Below, in pieces: positions 17,314 to 26,523 of a DNA stretch of 64,000 nucleotides (position 1 is the stretch's first letter; every line of letters starts with the position of its first letter). Under the pieces are notes generated by a model that was given only the letters and a program-made list of their open reading frames with translations, was not told where the DNA came from and did no database searches. The stretch spans positions 1 to 64,000 of the forward strand of contig NZ_FWER01000009.1 in assembly GCF_900169785.1 (NCBI RefSeq). Direction: 5' to 3'. A program made the translations under genes and the position numbers. This DNA is from Rhizobium sullae (lineage in GTDB: Bacteria; Pseudomonadota; Alphaproteobacteria; Rhizobiales; Rhizobiaceae).

Positions 17314-17982
17314 GTGGCAGTGAACAGCATACGTTTACGACAAAAACCCTCAACGACGGCATCGTTTGTCGTGGACGCCCTGCGACAGTCCATACTGCAA
17401 GGTCAAGTCTCCCAAGGAGAACGGATCCGACAGGACGCCACGGCCCTTCAATTTGGCGTAAGCCAGATGATCGTTCGAGAGGCGTTCAAGGACCTGGTGA
17501 ATGAAGGTCTGTTGCAGGCGGAGCCACGCCGCGGTGTTTCTGTAACCGTCCTGAGCGTTGATGAAGCTCTTGAGATAACGACACTTCGCAGCATCTTAGA
17601 ACCTCAGATTCTAGAATGGGCCATGCCCAACATTACCGACAGCGATTGTCAAAAAGCGGAAAACATACTGCGTGAATTAGACATCGCGGTTTCCATTGAT
17701 GACATCGTCCGCCTCAATGAGCAGTTTCATATGGCCCTCTATTCACCCTCGAAGAGACAACGAACACTAGACCTGATCTCATCACTCCGATTGAATTTTG
17801 AACGTTATTTGCGATACACTTGGACTGCGACATCGCATCGCGCAAAGTCCCAGGAAGAGCATCACCGAATTCTCGAGTTGTGCCGAAGCCACAAAGCAAA
17901 ACCGGCTTGCCGGCTCCTGAAAGATCACATCGTAGCAACGGGTGAACTCCTCATCGAGAAGCTGCGCCGATTAGACGCCTAG
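17314..17982 (+). CDS. GntR family regulator, FadR/VanR subfamily
   Basis: 222 residues. The GTG at 17314 is supported by AGGAG six bases upstream. The N-terminal winged helix is clear: LRQSILQGQVSQGERIRQDA, then LQFGVSQMIVREAFKDLVNEG. The C-terminal FCD domain shows the metal/ligand residues in LNEQFHMALY and EEHHRILELCRSH. It lacks the usual P in the recognition helix (VSQMIVREA instead of VSxTPVREA). It is the third gene of the cassette, 27 bases after the membrane protein, and most likely its local regulator, responding to a small organic acid. Confidence 0.88.
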   Translation: MAVNSIRLRQKPSTTASFVVDALRQSILQGQVSQGERIRQDATALQFGVSQMIVREAFKDLVNEGLLQAEPRRGVSVTVLSVDEALEITTLRSILEPQILEWAMPNITDSDCQKAENILRELDIAVSIDDIVRLNEQFHMALYSPSKRQRTLDLISSLRLNFERYLRYTWTATSHRAKSQEEHHRILELCRSHKAKPACRLLKDHIVATGELLIEKLRRLDA

Positions 17983-18369
17983 CTTTCCCCGGGCTCTTCG
18001 CCTCCGTGACAGCAACTTTCGTCTTTAGATGGTGGACAATGACATCAACGGTTCGGCGGATGTGACCTTCAAGAAGTATGCGCATCTCGCTCTCCTGCCC
18101 AGCTTGGCATATATCATCGACTGAATTCGAGTTGTCGATCGCATCGATGAGACCTGTTGCGGCGCTCAAATCTTCCCTGGACATGCCTGGCATGCTCCAC
18201 AGCATCATTTGAATTTCCAGTAAACAGCGAAGCACGATCAACTCCGACACTTCGGCGATCGAGAGTTCTGATACGAGCACGGCGCGGTTGGGTTCAGAGA
18301 CAACCAGACGCTCGACCGCAAGCTGTCTAAACGCCTCCCTCACCGGTGTGGCGCTTACCCCGAAAACCT
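17951..18369 (-). pseudogene. GntR family regulator remnant
   Basis: Homology begins abruptly at FGVSATPVREAFRQLAVERLV, in the middle of the DNA-binding helix, with an in-frame stop just upstream; the first 40 or so residues are missing. It continues through the start of the FCD domain (LIVLRCLLEIQMMLWSMPG) to SVDDICQ and then jumps to LLEGHIRRTVDVIVHHL, the last helix. About 70 residues of the ligand-binding core are therefore deleted. It is paralogous to the intact regulator at 17314, with which its 3' end overlaps by 32 bases on the opposite strand. It cannot encode a working repressor. Confidence 0.75.
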
Positions 18370-18415
18370 ACCCGAGGATGACGGAGAAGGGGCTGCGACG
18401 GCGCCAGACCGAAGG

Positions 18416-18793
18416 TTATCGCGCAGGCACGATGCAGAACTGGTTGCCTTCCGGGTCCTTCATGACGGTATAGCCTGCTTCCCTTCGCTGGACGTTACCG
18501 CCCAGCACGGTGATGCGTTCGATCGCGGCCGGAACATCATCGACGGCGATATCGAGATGGACGCGGTTGTTGCTGTAGTCGCGCAGCGGGACGCGCTGGA
18601 AGCAGAGCGACGGGCCAGGGCCATCCACCATCACCGTCGGGTCCGTCTCCGGCGTAAAGCCAAGCTTCGCCAGCCGGCTGATTTCGGCCTCGTCATAGGG
18701 GCGGATTTGATAGCCATCGAGGAGGGCCGCCCAGAAGGCGGCAAGGCGCGAGGGGGTTTCGGATTCGAAAACGATCTCAGCGATGGTGGCCAT
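18416..18793 (-). CDS. VOC (glyoxalase/bleomycin-resistance) family protein
   Basis: 125 residues, one vicinal-oxygen-chelate unit of two babbabb modules: IAEIVFESETPSRLAAFWAALLDG at the start and VHLDIAVDDVPAAIERITVLGG, MKDPEGNQFCIVPAR at the end. Metal-ligand positions of the fold (His in VHLDI and the Glu region of DPEGN) are partly kept. Substrate unknown; it may bind rather than convert a small hydrophobic compound. Its start overlaps nothing and the gene stands alone. Confidence 0.85.
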   Translation of the reverse strand: MATIAEIVFESETPSRLAAFWAALLDGYQIRPYDEAEISRLAKLGFTPETDPTVMVDGPGPSLCFQRVPLRDYSNNRVHLDIAVDDVPAAIERITVLGGNVQRREAGYTVMKDPEGNQFCIVPAR

Positions 18794-18904
18794 GGAAGGT
18801 CTCCCGAAGGTGGTGCGGGCAGCACAGAAATGCGAACCATCAAGCCTCGCTTGCGGCTGCGGGCGAAGCGGTCATTTCACTTCTCCCGAGACTTCGGCAG
18901 CCCT

Positions 18905-20131
18905 TCAGTGGCCTGATAACACGAGGGTCTGGACGGGGAGGAGCATCGCCTGCATCCGCAAGATCATGGCGTGCACGAGCCCGACGGCGTCCACCACGTG
19001 CAGGAACAGCCATCGCATCGTACCGATATTCTCGTCGGCGAGCGCCTCGTGATTGCTCGTGTAGGCGTTGGCGATGCAACTGCTTCCCGGTGGAATGTCA
19101 TCAAGTTCTCCAGGAAAGAGCGGCTGCAGGAAGACGGTCAGGGTTCCCGGACGCGCCATTTGCTGGACATCGATAAGTTGATCCGTCGGACGTAACTGTC
19201 CAGCCGCGATCACATCCTGAACGTCAGTCACGACCAGTGGAATGATGGTAAACGGCTTTCCAATACAGGTCGCTTCGGCGATCATTCCTCGCTTTATCAC
19301 CTGCGCTTCGATCTGGCCGAAACCGGCGATCAGTGTGCCTCGCCCTGCTTCCGCAGGAACGAGAATGCCGGCCGGACGCAGCATCATATTGAGGACATCG
19401 CCCCGACGCAGCGCGAACTGCTGGACGGTTCCCGCAACGCCGGCCCGAACGAGCGTCTTGTCCAGTTCCACCTGAGCCTGCGCCTGCGCAGCTTCGGCGC
19501 TTGCCTTTTGCGCCGGCAACAGGACATTGATCTTGGCTTCGAGAGTCTGCTTGTTGGCAAGCACAGCACTCACCGCACCCTTGCGGCTTTCGACGGTGTT
19601 TTCCAGACGGACGACCTCTCTTCGGGCGACGGCATCGTTCCTCAACAGCTGGGACTTCATCTCGTATTCGTCCACTGCAACCTGAAGGGCGCCCTCGGCC
19701 TCCTGGATCTGGCCGTCTGCAGCGGCCAGTTCGGTTTGAGCCACCGTGGTTTCCGCTTCGACTTCCGCGATCTTTCGACGTGCCGTCTCTAGCGCTGCTT
19801 TCTGCAGCGAGTCGTCCAGGCGGAACAGCGGTGCGCCGGCGGCCACCTTCTCGTTCACCCCGACATAGACGTCCACGACGCGTCCGGCTGCTTCCGGCAG
19901 GATCGTCACCGTGCGGAATACAGCTGTGACATTCTTGGTCGAGGGATGGAAATAGAAGATCATGGTGATCAGCGAAATGGTGAGGATCAGGCAGGCGGAA
20001 ATACCCCAGCGCAGTTCGTACCACACGCTGTAAAGCGTGATCTCGCGACCGATCCGCTTTCCCTGAACATAACGCCGATAAAGATAATCCGGGAAGACGG
20101 TGAGCATAGAGCAGAGCAGCAACTCGAACAT
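18905..20131 (-). CDS. HlyD/EmrA-type membrane fusion protein
   Basis: 408 residues. One membrane helix near residues 43-65 (ISACLILTISLITMIFYF) anchors the protein; then comes the biotinyl-lipoyl half ILPEAAGRVVDVYVGVNEKV, a long coiled coil (about 110-220, Glu/Ala/Gln-rich), and the returning LVRAGVAGTVQQFALRRGD. The C-terminus ends in a second hydrophobic stretch. It is the periplasmic adaptor of an efflux system, similar in layout to YibH/AaeA proteins. No inner-membrane pump or TolC is next to it; only the small membrane protein at 20135, three bases upstream, shares its operon. Confidence 0.85.
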   Translation of the reverse strand: MFELLLCSMLTVFPDYLYRRYVQGKRIGREITLYSVWYELRWGISACLILTISLITMIFYFHPSTKNVTAVFRTVTILPEAAGRVVDVYVGVNEKVAAGAPLFRLDDSLQKAALETARRKIAEVEAETTVAQTELAAADGQIQEAEGALQVAVDEYEMKSQLLRNDAVARREVVRLENTVESRKGAVSAVLANKQTLEAKINVLLPAQKASAEAAQAQAQVELDKTLVRAGVAGTVQQFALRRGDVLNMMLRPAGILVPAEAGRGTLIAGFGQIEAQVIKRGMIAEATCIGKPFTIIPLVVTDVQDVIAAGQLRPTDQLIDVQQMARPGTLTVFLQPLFPGELDDIPPGSSCIANAYTSNHEALADENIGTMRWLFLHVVDAVGLVHAMILRMQAMLLPVQTLVLSGH

Positions 20132-20134
20132 GTA

Positions 20135-20575
20135 TCAGACACCCTCTCCGTGCACACCGGTCTTCGACTTCACCTCGGCCGGCCCCACCGGCTCTTCGGT
20201 TATCAATGCGGGATCGCCGCTGGTTACTGGATCACGGCCGGTAAGCTTTGCCAGCGATTGCGCGATCGAGTAGAGCGGCGTCGTAAAGTCCGGGATGCGC
20301 ACAAAGGCCAGCAGGAGGCCGGCAATCCAATAGAGATGGTTGTGCGTGAAGAGCGAGATCAGCACCAGGACCGCCACAACCTCCATCTGCACCTTATTGG
20401 TGCGATGCGCGATGCGCTCCGGAACGGCATGGAGCCGGAAGTAGAGGTTGCCAATCACGAGAACGGCAACAATCAGAAAAATGGCAACGCCATTGAAGAG
20501 ATAATCGGCTTGTCCTGGCTCTGTAATAAAGCCTGGCACGTGATCAACCGCGGCCGGATGCATCGATTGCGCCAT
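20135..20575 (-). CDS. Small inner-membrane protein paired with the HlyD protein
   Basis: 146 residues with two to three hydrophobic spans (YLFNGVAIFLIVAVLVIGNL, VVAVLVLISLFTHN, LYWIAGLLLAFV) and a polar C-terminal tail of about 50 residues. The motif AVPERIAHRTNKVQMEVVAV followed by SLFTHN recalls the DUF3302 proteins (YiaW/YibI) that are encoded next to the HlyD-like YiaV/YibH in enterobacteria, although overall similarity looks low. It starts the two-gene operon and its stop is three bases before the HlyD start. Probably a partner of that pump subunit. Confidence 0.7.
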   Translation of the reverse strand: MAQSMHPAAVDHVPGFITEPGQADYLFNGVAIFLIVAVLVIGNLYFRLHAVPERIAHRTNKVQMEVVAVLVLISLFTHNHLYWIAGLLLAFVRIPDFTTPLYSIAQSLAKLTGRDPVTSGDPALITEEPVGPAEVKSKTGVHGEGV

Positions 20576-20839
20576 TTACACTCCCCCTCCCAGCTGGAGA
20601 ATCATGATGACTTCAGCAATACAAGCAGTATGGGCAGAAAACTCTATATATTTTCACAGAATCGCAGGCTTTGATTATTCAGACACCAAGTCCGGTAAAT
20701 TTGTTGGCTTCAAGTTCCCCGCATGAAGAATTTACCATCCAGAATGCCATACAATTCTGCGTATGCTTCTCACTATATCATACGAAGGCGACCGCCTGCC
20801 ATAACTTGGATGACACGGGCTCATGCAGGTGGAGGCTCA

Positions 20840-20874
20840 AAGAGGCGGCTCAAGCCGGGCTCAAGCCGCCTCTT
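20840..20874 (-). terminator. Hairpin overlapping the fadB/J stop codon
   Basis: AAGAGGCGGCT (20840-20850) pairs with AGCCGCCTCTT (20864-20874). The loop contains the TGA of the leftward beta-oxidation gene. Only three T follow on the minus strand, so it is a weak intrinsic terminator. The sequence GGCTTGAGCC is repeated in tandem within it, so a tandem duplication probably extended the 3' end. The rest of 20576-20839 carries no gene that I can support. Confidence 0.55.
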
Positions 20875-23077
20875 TCTCCTTCCCATAGGGGTCAAACCGC
20901 CCGTAGAATGTCTCGCCCTTCGCCGCCATCTCCTTCAAGAGCGCCGTCGGCTTGAAATGCAACCCGTAAGCCGTAGCTAACGTTTCGCAGAGCTCCACGA
21001 AGGTCTTCGTGCCCATGCCGTCGATGTAGCTCAGCGCGCCGCCGGTATAGGGGGCAAAGCCGAAGCCGAGGATGGAGCCGACGTCAGCTTCGCGCGGGTC
21101 GGTGACGATGCCTTCTTCCACGGTGCGGGCAGCCTCGAGGGCGATGGTGACCAGGAAGCGCTGCTTCAGGGTGTTGATGTCGATCTTGTCCGCATTTTTC
21201 TGCGGGTAGAAGGTCTTGAGGTCGGGCCAGAGCGACTTCTTGGCGGGCTTCGGCGGGTAATCGTAGAAGCCCTTGGAATTCTTGCGGCCGAAGCGGCCTT
21301 CCTTTTCGACCATGCGGGAGACGAGCTCCATGTGGCGCGGGTCGACGGCTTGGTCGCCCAGGTCCGCCACCGTTGCCTTGAGGATCTTCAGCGACAGGTC
21401 GATGGCGACCTCGTCGTTCAGCGCCAGCGGTCCGACCGGCATGCCGGCCATCTTGGCGGCGTTCTCGATCATCGCCGGCGGCACGCCTTCGATCAGCATG
21501 TCGTAGCTTTCGGCCATGTAGCGCAGCACGCAGCGATTGACGAAGAAGCCGCGGGTGTCGTTGACGACGATCGGCGTCTTCCTGATGGCGGCGACGTAAT
21601 CCAGCGCTACCGCGAGCGCCTTGTCGCCGGTTTCCTTGCCGAGGATGACTTCCGTCAGCATCATCTTTTCGACGGGGGAGAAGAAGTGGATGCCGATGAA
21701 ATCGGCTGGGCGCTTGGAATTCTTTGCCAGGCCGGTGATCGGCAGGGTCGAGGTGTTGGAGGCGAAGATCGCGCCTTCGGGCAGCACTTCCTCGACGGCT
21801 TCGATAACGTCCTTCTTGACCTCGCGATCTTCGAAGACCGCTTCGATGACGAGATCGGCGTCCTTGAGATCGGCGTAATCGACGGAGGGCGTGATGCGGG
21901 CGAGGATGGCGGCGCCCTCCTCCTGCGTAAGACGTCCCTTACCGATAGAGTCCTTCACCAGCCCTTCGCCGGTCGTCTTGCCCTTGTTGGCCGCATCCAT
22001 ATCGCGATCGATCAAGGTGACGTCGATGCCCGCTGCGGCCGTGACATAGGCGATCGAGGCGCCCATGAAGCCGGCGCCGACGACGCCGACTTTCTTCAGC
22101 TCGGTCTTGGGCACGCCTGCCGGGCGGCGGGCGCCCTTGCCGAGTTCCTGCATAGAGATGAAGAGCGAGCGGATCATCGAGAAGGCTTCGGTAGTCTGCA
22201 GCACCTGCGTGAAATAGCGCTGTTCGATCTTCAGCGCCGTATCGAAGGGCACCTGCAGGCCTTCATAGACGCATTTGAGAATGGCGAGCGCGCCGGGATA
22301 ATTGCCGGCGGTCTCCCGGCGGAGGATCGCGGGTGCGGCGGGCCAGAGCTGGGCGGCCGCCGGAGTCCAGATGCCCCCGCCAGGCGCCTTGAAGCCCTTC
22401 TCATCCCAGGGGGCCACGGGTTTGAGCCCGTCCTTGATCATCTGCTTGGCGGCGGCGATCAGCTGATCCGGTTCGACCACCTGATGCACGAGGTTCATCG
22501 CCTTGGCGCGGGAGGCCGAGAGCGACTGACCGGTCGTCATCATCTGCAGCGCCGACTGGGCATCGGCAAGGCGCGCGACGCGCTGCGTGCCGCCGGCTCC
22601 CGGGAAGATGCCGACCTTGACCTCGGGGAGTGCGATCTTGACCGACTTGGCATTGGACGCGACGCGACCATGGCAGGCGAGCGACATTTCCAGCGCGCCG
22701 CCCATGCAGGTGCCGTTGATCGCCGAGACCCATGGCTTGCCGCAGGTTTCGAGCTTGCGGAAGAGGCCGGTCATGCGGCCGACCTGATCGAAGAGTTTTT
22801 GCGCAGCTGTCTCAGGGTTTGCTGCCTTTTCCTGTTGGTAGAGCGTAAACATCGACTTGATCATCGAAAGGTCCGCACCGCCGGAGAAGGTGGACTTGCC
22901 GGAGGTGATGACGACGCCCTTGATGGCGGTATCGGCCACGGTCGCGTCGACGATGGCGTTCAGCTCGTCCATCACCTCTTCGGTGAAGACGTTCATGGAC
23001 TTGCCGGGCATATCCCAGGTGACGAGGGCGATGCCGTCGGCGTCGGTTCTGACGGTGAAGTTCTTGTAGGTGCTCAT
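20861..23077 (-). CDS. fadJ: Fatty acid oxidation complex alpha subunit (enoyl-CoA hydratase/3-hydroxyacyl-CoA dehydrogenase)
   Basis: 738 residues from the ATG at 23077, which has AGGAAA upstream. The N-terminal crotonase domain shows FSGGADLSMIKS and GTCMGGALEMSLACHGRV with the catalytic Glu in LPEVKVGIFPGAGGTQR; the dehydrogenase domain begins with the NAD motif VGVVGAGFMGASIAYV near residue 330 and has NTSTLPITGLA and GIHFFSPVEKMMLTEV with catalytic His. The bifunctional enzyme hydrates enoyl-CoA and oxidises the 3-hydroxyacyl-CoA in beta-oxidation. Last gene of the operon acyl-CoA dehydrogenase - thiolase - small protein - fadJ. Whether it is closer to FadB or FadJ cannot be decided here. 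Confidence 0.93.
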   Translation of the reverse strand: MSTYKNFTVRTDADGIALVTWDMPGKSMNVFTEEVMDELNAIVDATVADTAIKGVVITSGKSTFSGGADLSMIKSMFTLYQQEKAANPETAAQKLFDQVGRMTGLFRKLETCGKPWVSAINGTCMGGALEMSLACHGRVASNAKSVKIALPEVKVGIFPGAGGTQRVARLADAQSALQMMTTGQSLSASRAKAMNLVHQVVEPDQLIAAAKQMIKDGLKPVAPWDEKGFKAPGGGIWTPAAAQLWPAAPAILRRETAGNYPGALAILKCVYEGLQVPFDTALKIEQRYFTQVLQTTEAFSMIRSLFISMQELGKGARRPAGVPKTELKKVGVVGAGFMGASIAYVTAAAGIDVTLIDRDMDAANKGKTTGEGLVKDSIGKGRLTQEEGAAILARITPSVDYADLKDADLVIEAVFEDREVKKDVIEAVEEVLPEGAIFASNTSTLPITGLAKNSKRPADFIGIHFFSPVEKMMLTEVILGKETGDKALAVALDYVAAIRKTPIVVNDTRGFFVNRCVLRYMAESYDMLIEGVPPAMIENAAKMAGMPVGPLALNDEVAIDLSLKILKATVADLGDQAVDPRHMELVSRMVEKEGRFGRKNSKGFYDYPPKPAKKSLWPDLKTFYPQKNADKIDINTLKQRFLVTIALEAARTVEEGIVTDPREADVGSILGFGFAPYTGGALSYIDGMGTKTFVELCETLATAYGLHFKPTALLKEMAAKGETFYGRFDPYGKEKEAA

Positions 23078-23111
23078 TGGGGATTTCCTCTTCCCTAAAT
23101 TTCTCAAGCTT

Positions 23112-23303
23112 TCAAAAGACGCCGAGCAGGTAACAACTCACGCCAATGACCAAGACGAGGAACAGCAGCAGGAAGCGATTCTCGCTCCGCAGTCGCCGCG
23201 CGTGCTCCTTCGGATTGACATGGGATGCCTCGGCAGAAGCTTGTTCCATGTCCTTATCCAGATTCCGAAGCTCGAAGTGACGTTTCGTCTCGTTCTGGCT
23301 CAT
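23112..23303 (-). CDS. Small tail-anchored membrane protein in the beta-oxidation operon
   Basis: 63 residues from the ATG at 23303, which has GGAGA eight bases upstream (an in-frame ATG at 23324 lies too close to the thiolase stop). The first 45 residues are charged (EARR/KR-rich, LRNLDKDMEQ, HARRLRSENR), followed by one C-terminal membrane helix FLLLFLVLVIGVSCYLLGVF. It sits between thiolase and fadJ on the same strand. No domain recognised. It might anchor or position the oxidation enzymes at the membrane; that is a guess from location. Confidence 0.65.
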   Translation of the reverse strand: MSQNETKRHFELRNLDKDMEQASAEASHVNPKEHARRLRSENRFLLLFLVLVIGVSCYLLGVF

Positions 23304-23329
23304 TGGCTCGTCTCCGCTCGGCAATCCCC

Positions 23330-24538
23330 TTAGACGCGTTCAATCACCGTCGCCGTGCCCATGCCGGCGCCGATGCAGAGGGTGACGAGCGCGGTGTTGA
23401 GATCGCGGCGTTCGAGCTCGTCCAGTACCGTGCCGAGGATCATCGCGCCGGTGGCGCCGAGCGGGTGACCCATGGCGATGGCGCCGCCATTGACGTTGAT
23501 CTTGTCGTGATCGATGCCGAAGGCCTGCATGTAGCGCAGCACGACGGCGGCGAAGGCTTCGTTGAGCTCGAAGAGGTCGATGTCGGAAAGCTGCATGCCA
23601 GTGCGCTTCAGCAGCTTTTCGGTCACGTCGACGGGGCCTGTCAGCATGAGGGCCGGGTCGGAGCCGATATTGGCGAAGGCCCTGATGCGGCCACGGGGCT
23701 TGAGGCTCATGCTTTCACCGCCGACCTTGGAACCGAGCAGCACGGCGGCGGCGCCATCGACGATGCCCGAGGAATTGCCGGCGTGGTGGACGTAGTTGAT
23801 GCGCTCGACCTCCGGATGGGCCTGGATGCCGACGGCCTCGAAGCCGCCCATCTCGCCAGGCATCTGGAAGGAGGGGTTGAGAGAGGCCAGCGCCTGCATG
23901 TCGGTGCCGGGGCGCATGTGCTCGTCATGAGCGAGGATCGTCAGGCCGTTCTGGTCTTTGACCGGGATGACGGAATTCTTGAAGTAGCCCTTCTCCCAGG
24001 CGTTCGCCGCGCGCTTCTGGCTCTCGACGGCATAGGCGTCGACGTCGTCGCGGCTAAAGCCATATTTGGTGGCGATCAGATCTGCCGAGACGCCCTGCGG
24101 CATGAAATAGGCGGGAAAATTCACCGACGGGTCCATAAACCAGGCGCCGCCGGACATGCCGAGGCCGACGCGCGACATGCTTTCGACGCCGCCGGCAATG
24201 ACGATGTCATCGGCCCCTTGCGAAATCTTGCCGGCCGCGAAGTTCACGGCATCGAGGCCGGAGGCGCAGAAGCGGGAGATCTGGATGCCGGGGGCGTGCG
24301 TCGAATAGCCGGCCTCGAAGGCGGCGGCCTTGGGGATGACGGCGCCGGCATCCATCACCGGATCGACGCAGCCCATGATGATATCGTCGACCGTCTTGGT
24401 GTCGAGCCCATTGCGGTCGCGGATCGCCTCCAGCGTCTTGGCGGCGAGGCGGACGGAGGGCACCTCGTGCAGCGAGCCGTCCTTCTTGCCGCGGCCGCGC
24501 GGCGTGCGGACGTGATCGTAAATGAAAACCTCGGTCAT
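23330..24538 (-). CDS. fadA: Acetyl-CoA C-acyltransferase (3-ketoacyl-CoA thiolase)
   Basis: 402 residues. The nucleophilic Cys lies in [11 protein letters not shown] (about residue 91), the catalytic His in [15 protein letters not shown] and the second Cys in [11 protein letters not shown], all intact. The N-terminus [19 protein letters not shown] is the usual substrate-side start. It cleaves 3-ketoacyl-CoA with CoA, the last step of beta-oxidation, forming the beta subunit of the multienzyme complex with the fadJ product. Second gene of the operon. Confidence 0.93.
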   Translation of the reverse strand: MTEVFIYDHVRTPRGRGKKDGSLHEVPSVRLAAKTLEAIRDRNGLDTKTVDDIIMGCVDPVMDAGAVIPKAAAFEAGYSTHAPGIQISRFCASGLDAVNFAAGKISQGADDIVIAGGVESMSRVGLGMSGGAWFMDPSVNFPAYFMPQGVSADLIATKYGFSRDDVDAYAVESQKRAANAWEKGYFKNSVIPVKDQNGLTILAHDEHMRPGTDMQALASLNPSFQMPGEMGGFEAVGIQAHPEVERINYVHHAGNSSGIVDGAAAVLLGSKVGGESMSLKPRGRIRAFANIGSDPALMLTGPVDVTEKLLKRTGMQLSDIDLFELNEAFAAVVLRYMQAFGIDHDKINVNGGAIAMGHPLGATGAMILGTVLDELERRDLNTALVTLCIGAGMGTATVIERV

Positions 24539-24595
24539 TGTCTCATCTCCCTGGGTGGCAAACGACTTGCCTCAAATCTGGTCACGGCGGGGAGA

Positions 24596-24634
24596 GAAAG
24601 ACCCCCGCCCAACCCTCCCCCACAAGGGGGAGGG
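24596..24634. repeat. Rhizobial intergenic hairpin repeat
   Basis: Between thiolase and acyl-CoA dehydrogenase genes, CCCTCCCCC (24613-24621) pairs with GGGGGAGGG (24626-24634) around an ACAA loop, preceded by a C-rich lead. This type of CTCCCC..GGGGAG intergenic unit is familiar in rhizobial genomes. Inside the operon it might reduce read-through or stabilise the upstream mRNA. Confidence 0.6.
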
Positions 24635-24641
24635 AGCAGGA

Positions 24642-26438
24642 TCAAAATGCCTCGGCGGGCAAGGTCATCATCGTCTCGGCGCCGGTTTCGATGCGGGCCT
24701 TGCGCAGCGCGGTTTCCGGCATGATGCGCTCCATGAAGAAGCGGGCGGTCACGAGCTTGTTCCGCAGATAGCTTTCGCGCGAGGTATCGCCCAAGGCAAG
24801 GCCATCCTCGGCGGCTTTTGCCATTTTCGCCCACATGTAGCCGAGAACGACGAGGCCGAAGAGATGCATGTAGTCCGTCGAGCCGGCGCCGGCATTGTCG
24901 GGCTTTGCCATCGCATGCTGCATGAACCACATGGTCGCCGCCTGCACGTCGTTCAAGCCCTTCTTCAGGTTCTTGGTAAAGAAGGTCATCTTCACGTCGT
25001 TGCGGTTCTCCTCGCAGAAATCGCCGATCTCTTTGAAGAGCGCCACGACGGCGCGGCCGCCGTTCAAGCCAAGCTTGCGGCCGACGAGGTCGAGCGCCTG
25101 GATGCCATTGGCGCCTTCGTAGATCATCGCGATGCGGGCGTCGCGCACGTACTGGCTCATGCCGTGCTCTTCGATGTAGCCGTGGCCGCCGAAGACCTGC
25201 TGGGCCATAACGGCATGATCGAAGCCCTTGTCGGTCATCACGCCCTTCAGGATCGGGGTGACGAGGCCGAGAATATCGTCCGCCGTCTGGCGTTCGGCAT
25301 CGCTCGCGGAGCGGTGGGCGATGTCCGACTTCAGCGCAGTCCAGAGCAGGAAGGCGCGGCCGGCCTCATTGAAGGCGCGGATGGTCATTAGCGTGCGGCG
25401 GATATCGGGATGGACGATGATCGGATCGGCTTGTCTATCCAGCGCCTTCGGGCCGGAAAGCGAACGGCCCTGGATGCGCTCGCGGGCGTAGTTTACGGCG
25501 TTCTGATAGGCAATTTCCGAGATCGAGAGGCCTTGCAGGCCGACGCCGAGGCGGGCCTCGTTCATCATCACGAACATGGCGTTCAGGCCGCGGTTTTCCG
25601 CGCCGATCAGGAAGCCGGTCGCCTCGTCGTAGTTCATGACGCAGGTGGCGTTGCCGTGGATGCCCATCTTGTGCTCGATCGCGCCGCAGGAGACCGCATT
25701 GCGGTCACGGGGCATGCCGTCGTCCTTGATGAGGAATTTCGGGACGATGAAGAGCGAGATGCCTTTCGTTCCCTCGGGCGCACCCTCGATGCGGGCCAGG
25801 ACTAGGTGGACGATATTGTCCGTCATGTCGTGCTCGCCGGCGGAGATGAAGATCTTCTGGCCGGAGATTTTGTAGCTGCCGTCACCCTGTGGCACGGCTT
25901 TGGTGCGCAGCAGACCGAGATCGGTGCCGCAATGCGGCTCTGTGAGGTTCATGGTGCCGGACCATTCGCCGGCAACCATTTTCGGCAGATAGGTCTGCTT
26001 CTGCTCATCCGAGCCATGGACAAAGATCGCGGCGATCGCGCCCTGGGTCAGTCCGGGATACATCATCAGCGACATGTTGGCGGCGGAGGTATATTCGCCA
26101 ACGGCACAATGGAGCGTATAAGGCAGCCCCTGGCCCCCGAATTCTTCGGGGACCGCCAGGCCTACCCAACCGCCTTCGCAATAGGTCTTGTAAGCTTCCT
26201 TGAAGCCCTTCGGCGTCGTGACCGAGCCGTCGTCCGCCCGCCTGCAGCCTTCCTGATCGCCGGAATAATTCAGCGGGAAGAGCACTTCCTCTGCTACCTT
26301 TGCCGCCTCGCTCAGAATGGCCTCGACCATATCCGGCGTCGCGTCGCCAAAGCCCGGCAGATTATTGTAGCGCTCGATACCGAGCACGTCGTTCAGCACG
26401 AAGAGCGTGTCGTTAACCGGGGCCTTGTAGATTGGCAT
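24642..26438 (-). CDS. Acyl-CoA dehydrogenase
   Basis: 598 residues from the ATG at 26438 (GGAGG ten bases upstream). Motifs: [32 protein letters not shown] (FAD/substrate binding), [31 protein letters not shown] and the [19 protein letters not shown] segment ending in [16 protein letters not shown] with the catalytic Glu. The extra C-terminal domain of about 130 residues places it in the long-chain type with acyl-CoA dehydrogenase C-terminal-like domain. First step of beta-oxidation. First gene of the operon, downstream of the palindrome at 26502. Confidence 0.92.
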   Translation of the reverse strand: MPIYKAPVNDTLFVLNDVLGIERYNNLPGFGDATPDMVEAILSEAAKVAEEVLFPLNYSGDQEGCRRADDGSVTTPKGFKEAYKTYCEGGWVGLAVPEEFGGQGLPYTLHCAVGEYTSAANMSLMMYPGLTQGAIAAIFVHGSDEQKQTYLPKMVAGEWSGTMNLTEPHCGTDLGLLRTKAVPQGDGSYKISGQKIFISAGEHDMTDNIVHLVLARIEGAPEGTKGISLFIVPKFLIKDDGMPRDRNAVSCGAIEHKMGIHGNATCVMNYDEATGFLIGAENRGLNAMFVMMNEARLGVGLQGLSISEIAYQNAVNYARERIQGRSLSGPKALDRQADPIIVHPDIRRTLMTIRAFNEAGRAFLLWTALKSDIAHRSASDAERQTADDILGLVTPILKGVMTDKGFDHAVMAQQVFGGHGYIEEHGMSQYVRDARIAMIYEGANGIQALDLVGRKLGLNGGRAVVALFKEIGDFCEENRNDVKMTFFTKNLKKGLNDVQAATMWFMQHAMAKPDNAGAGSTDYMHLFGLVVLGYMWAKMAKAAEDGLALGDTSRESYLRNKLVTARFFMERIMPETALRKARIETGAETMMTLPAEAF

Positions 26439-26501
26439 CGTTCGAATTCCTCCAATTCGGCAACCGGACGGCACCGGCATTTGAGAGTCTCTTACAAAAT
26501 A

Positions 26502-26523
26502 TTGACGTTTGCGTAAACGTCAA
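26502..26523 (-). promoter_or_regulatory. 22-base inverted repeat, probable operator of the beta-oxidation operon
   Basis: TTGACGTTT (26502-26510) and AAACGTCAA (26515-26523) are perfect nine-base arms around GCGT, 64 bases before the acyl-CoA dehydrogenase start. The shape, ACGTTT..AAACGT, resembles sites described for MerR-type LiuR and related regulators of acyl-CoA catabolism in alphaproteobacteria. Which regulator binds is not known from this window. Confidence 0.6.

Noticed and set aside
21332..23098. Long open frame opposite fadJ
   Set aside because: Antisense shadow of a GC-rich gene; rich in Arg, Asp and Gly and without family motifs.
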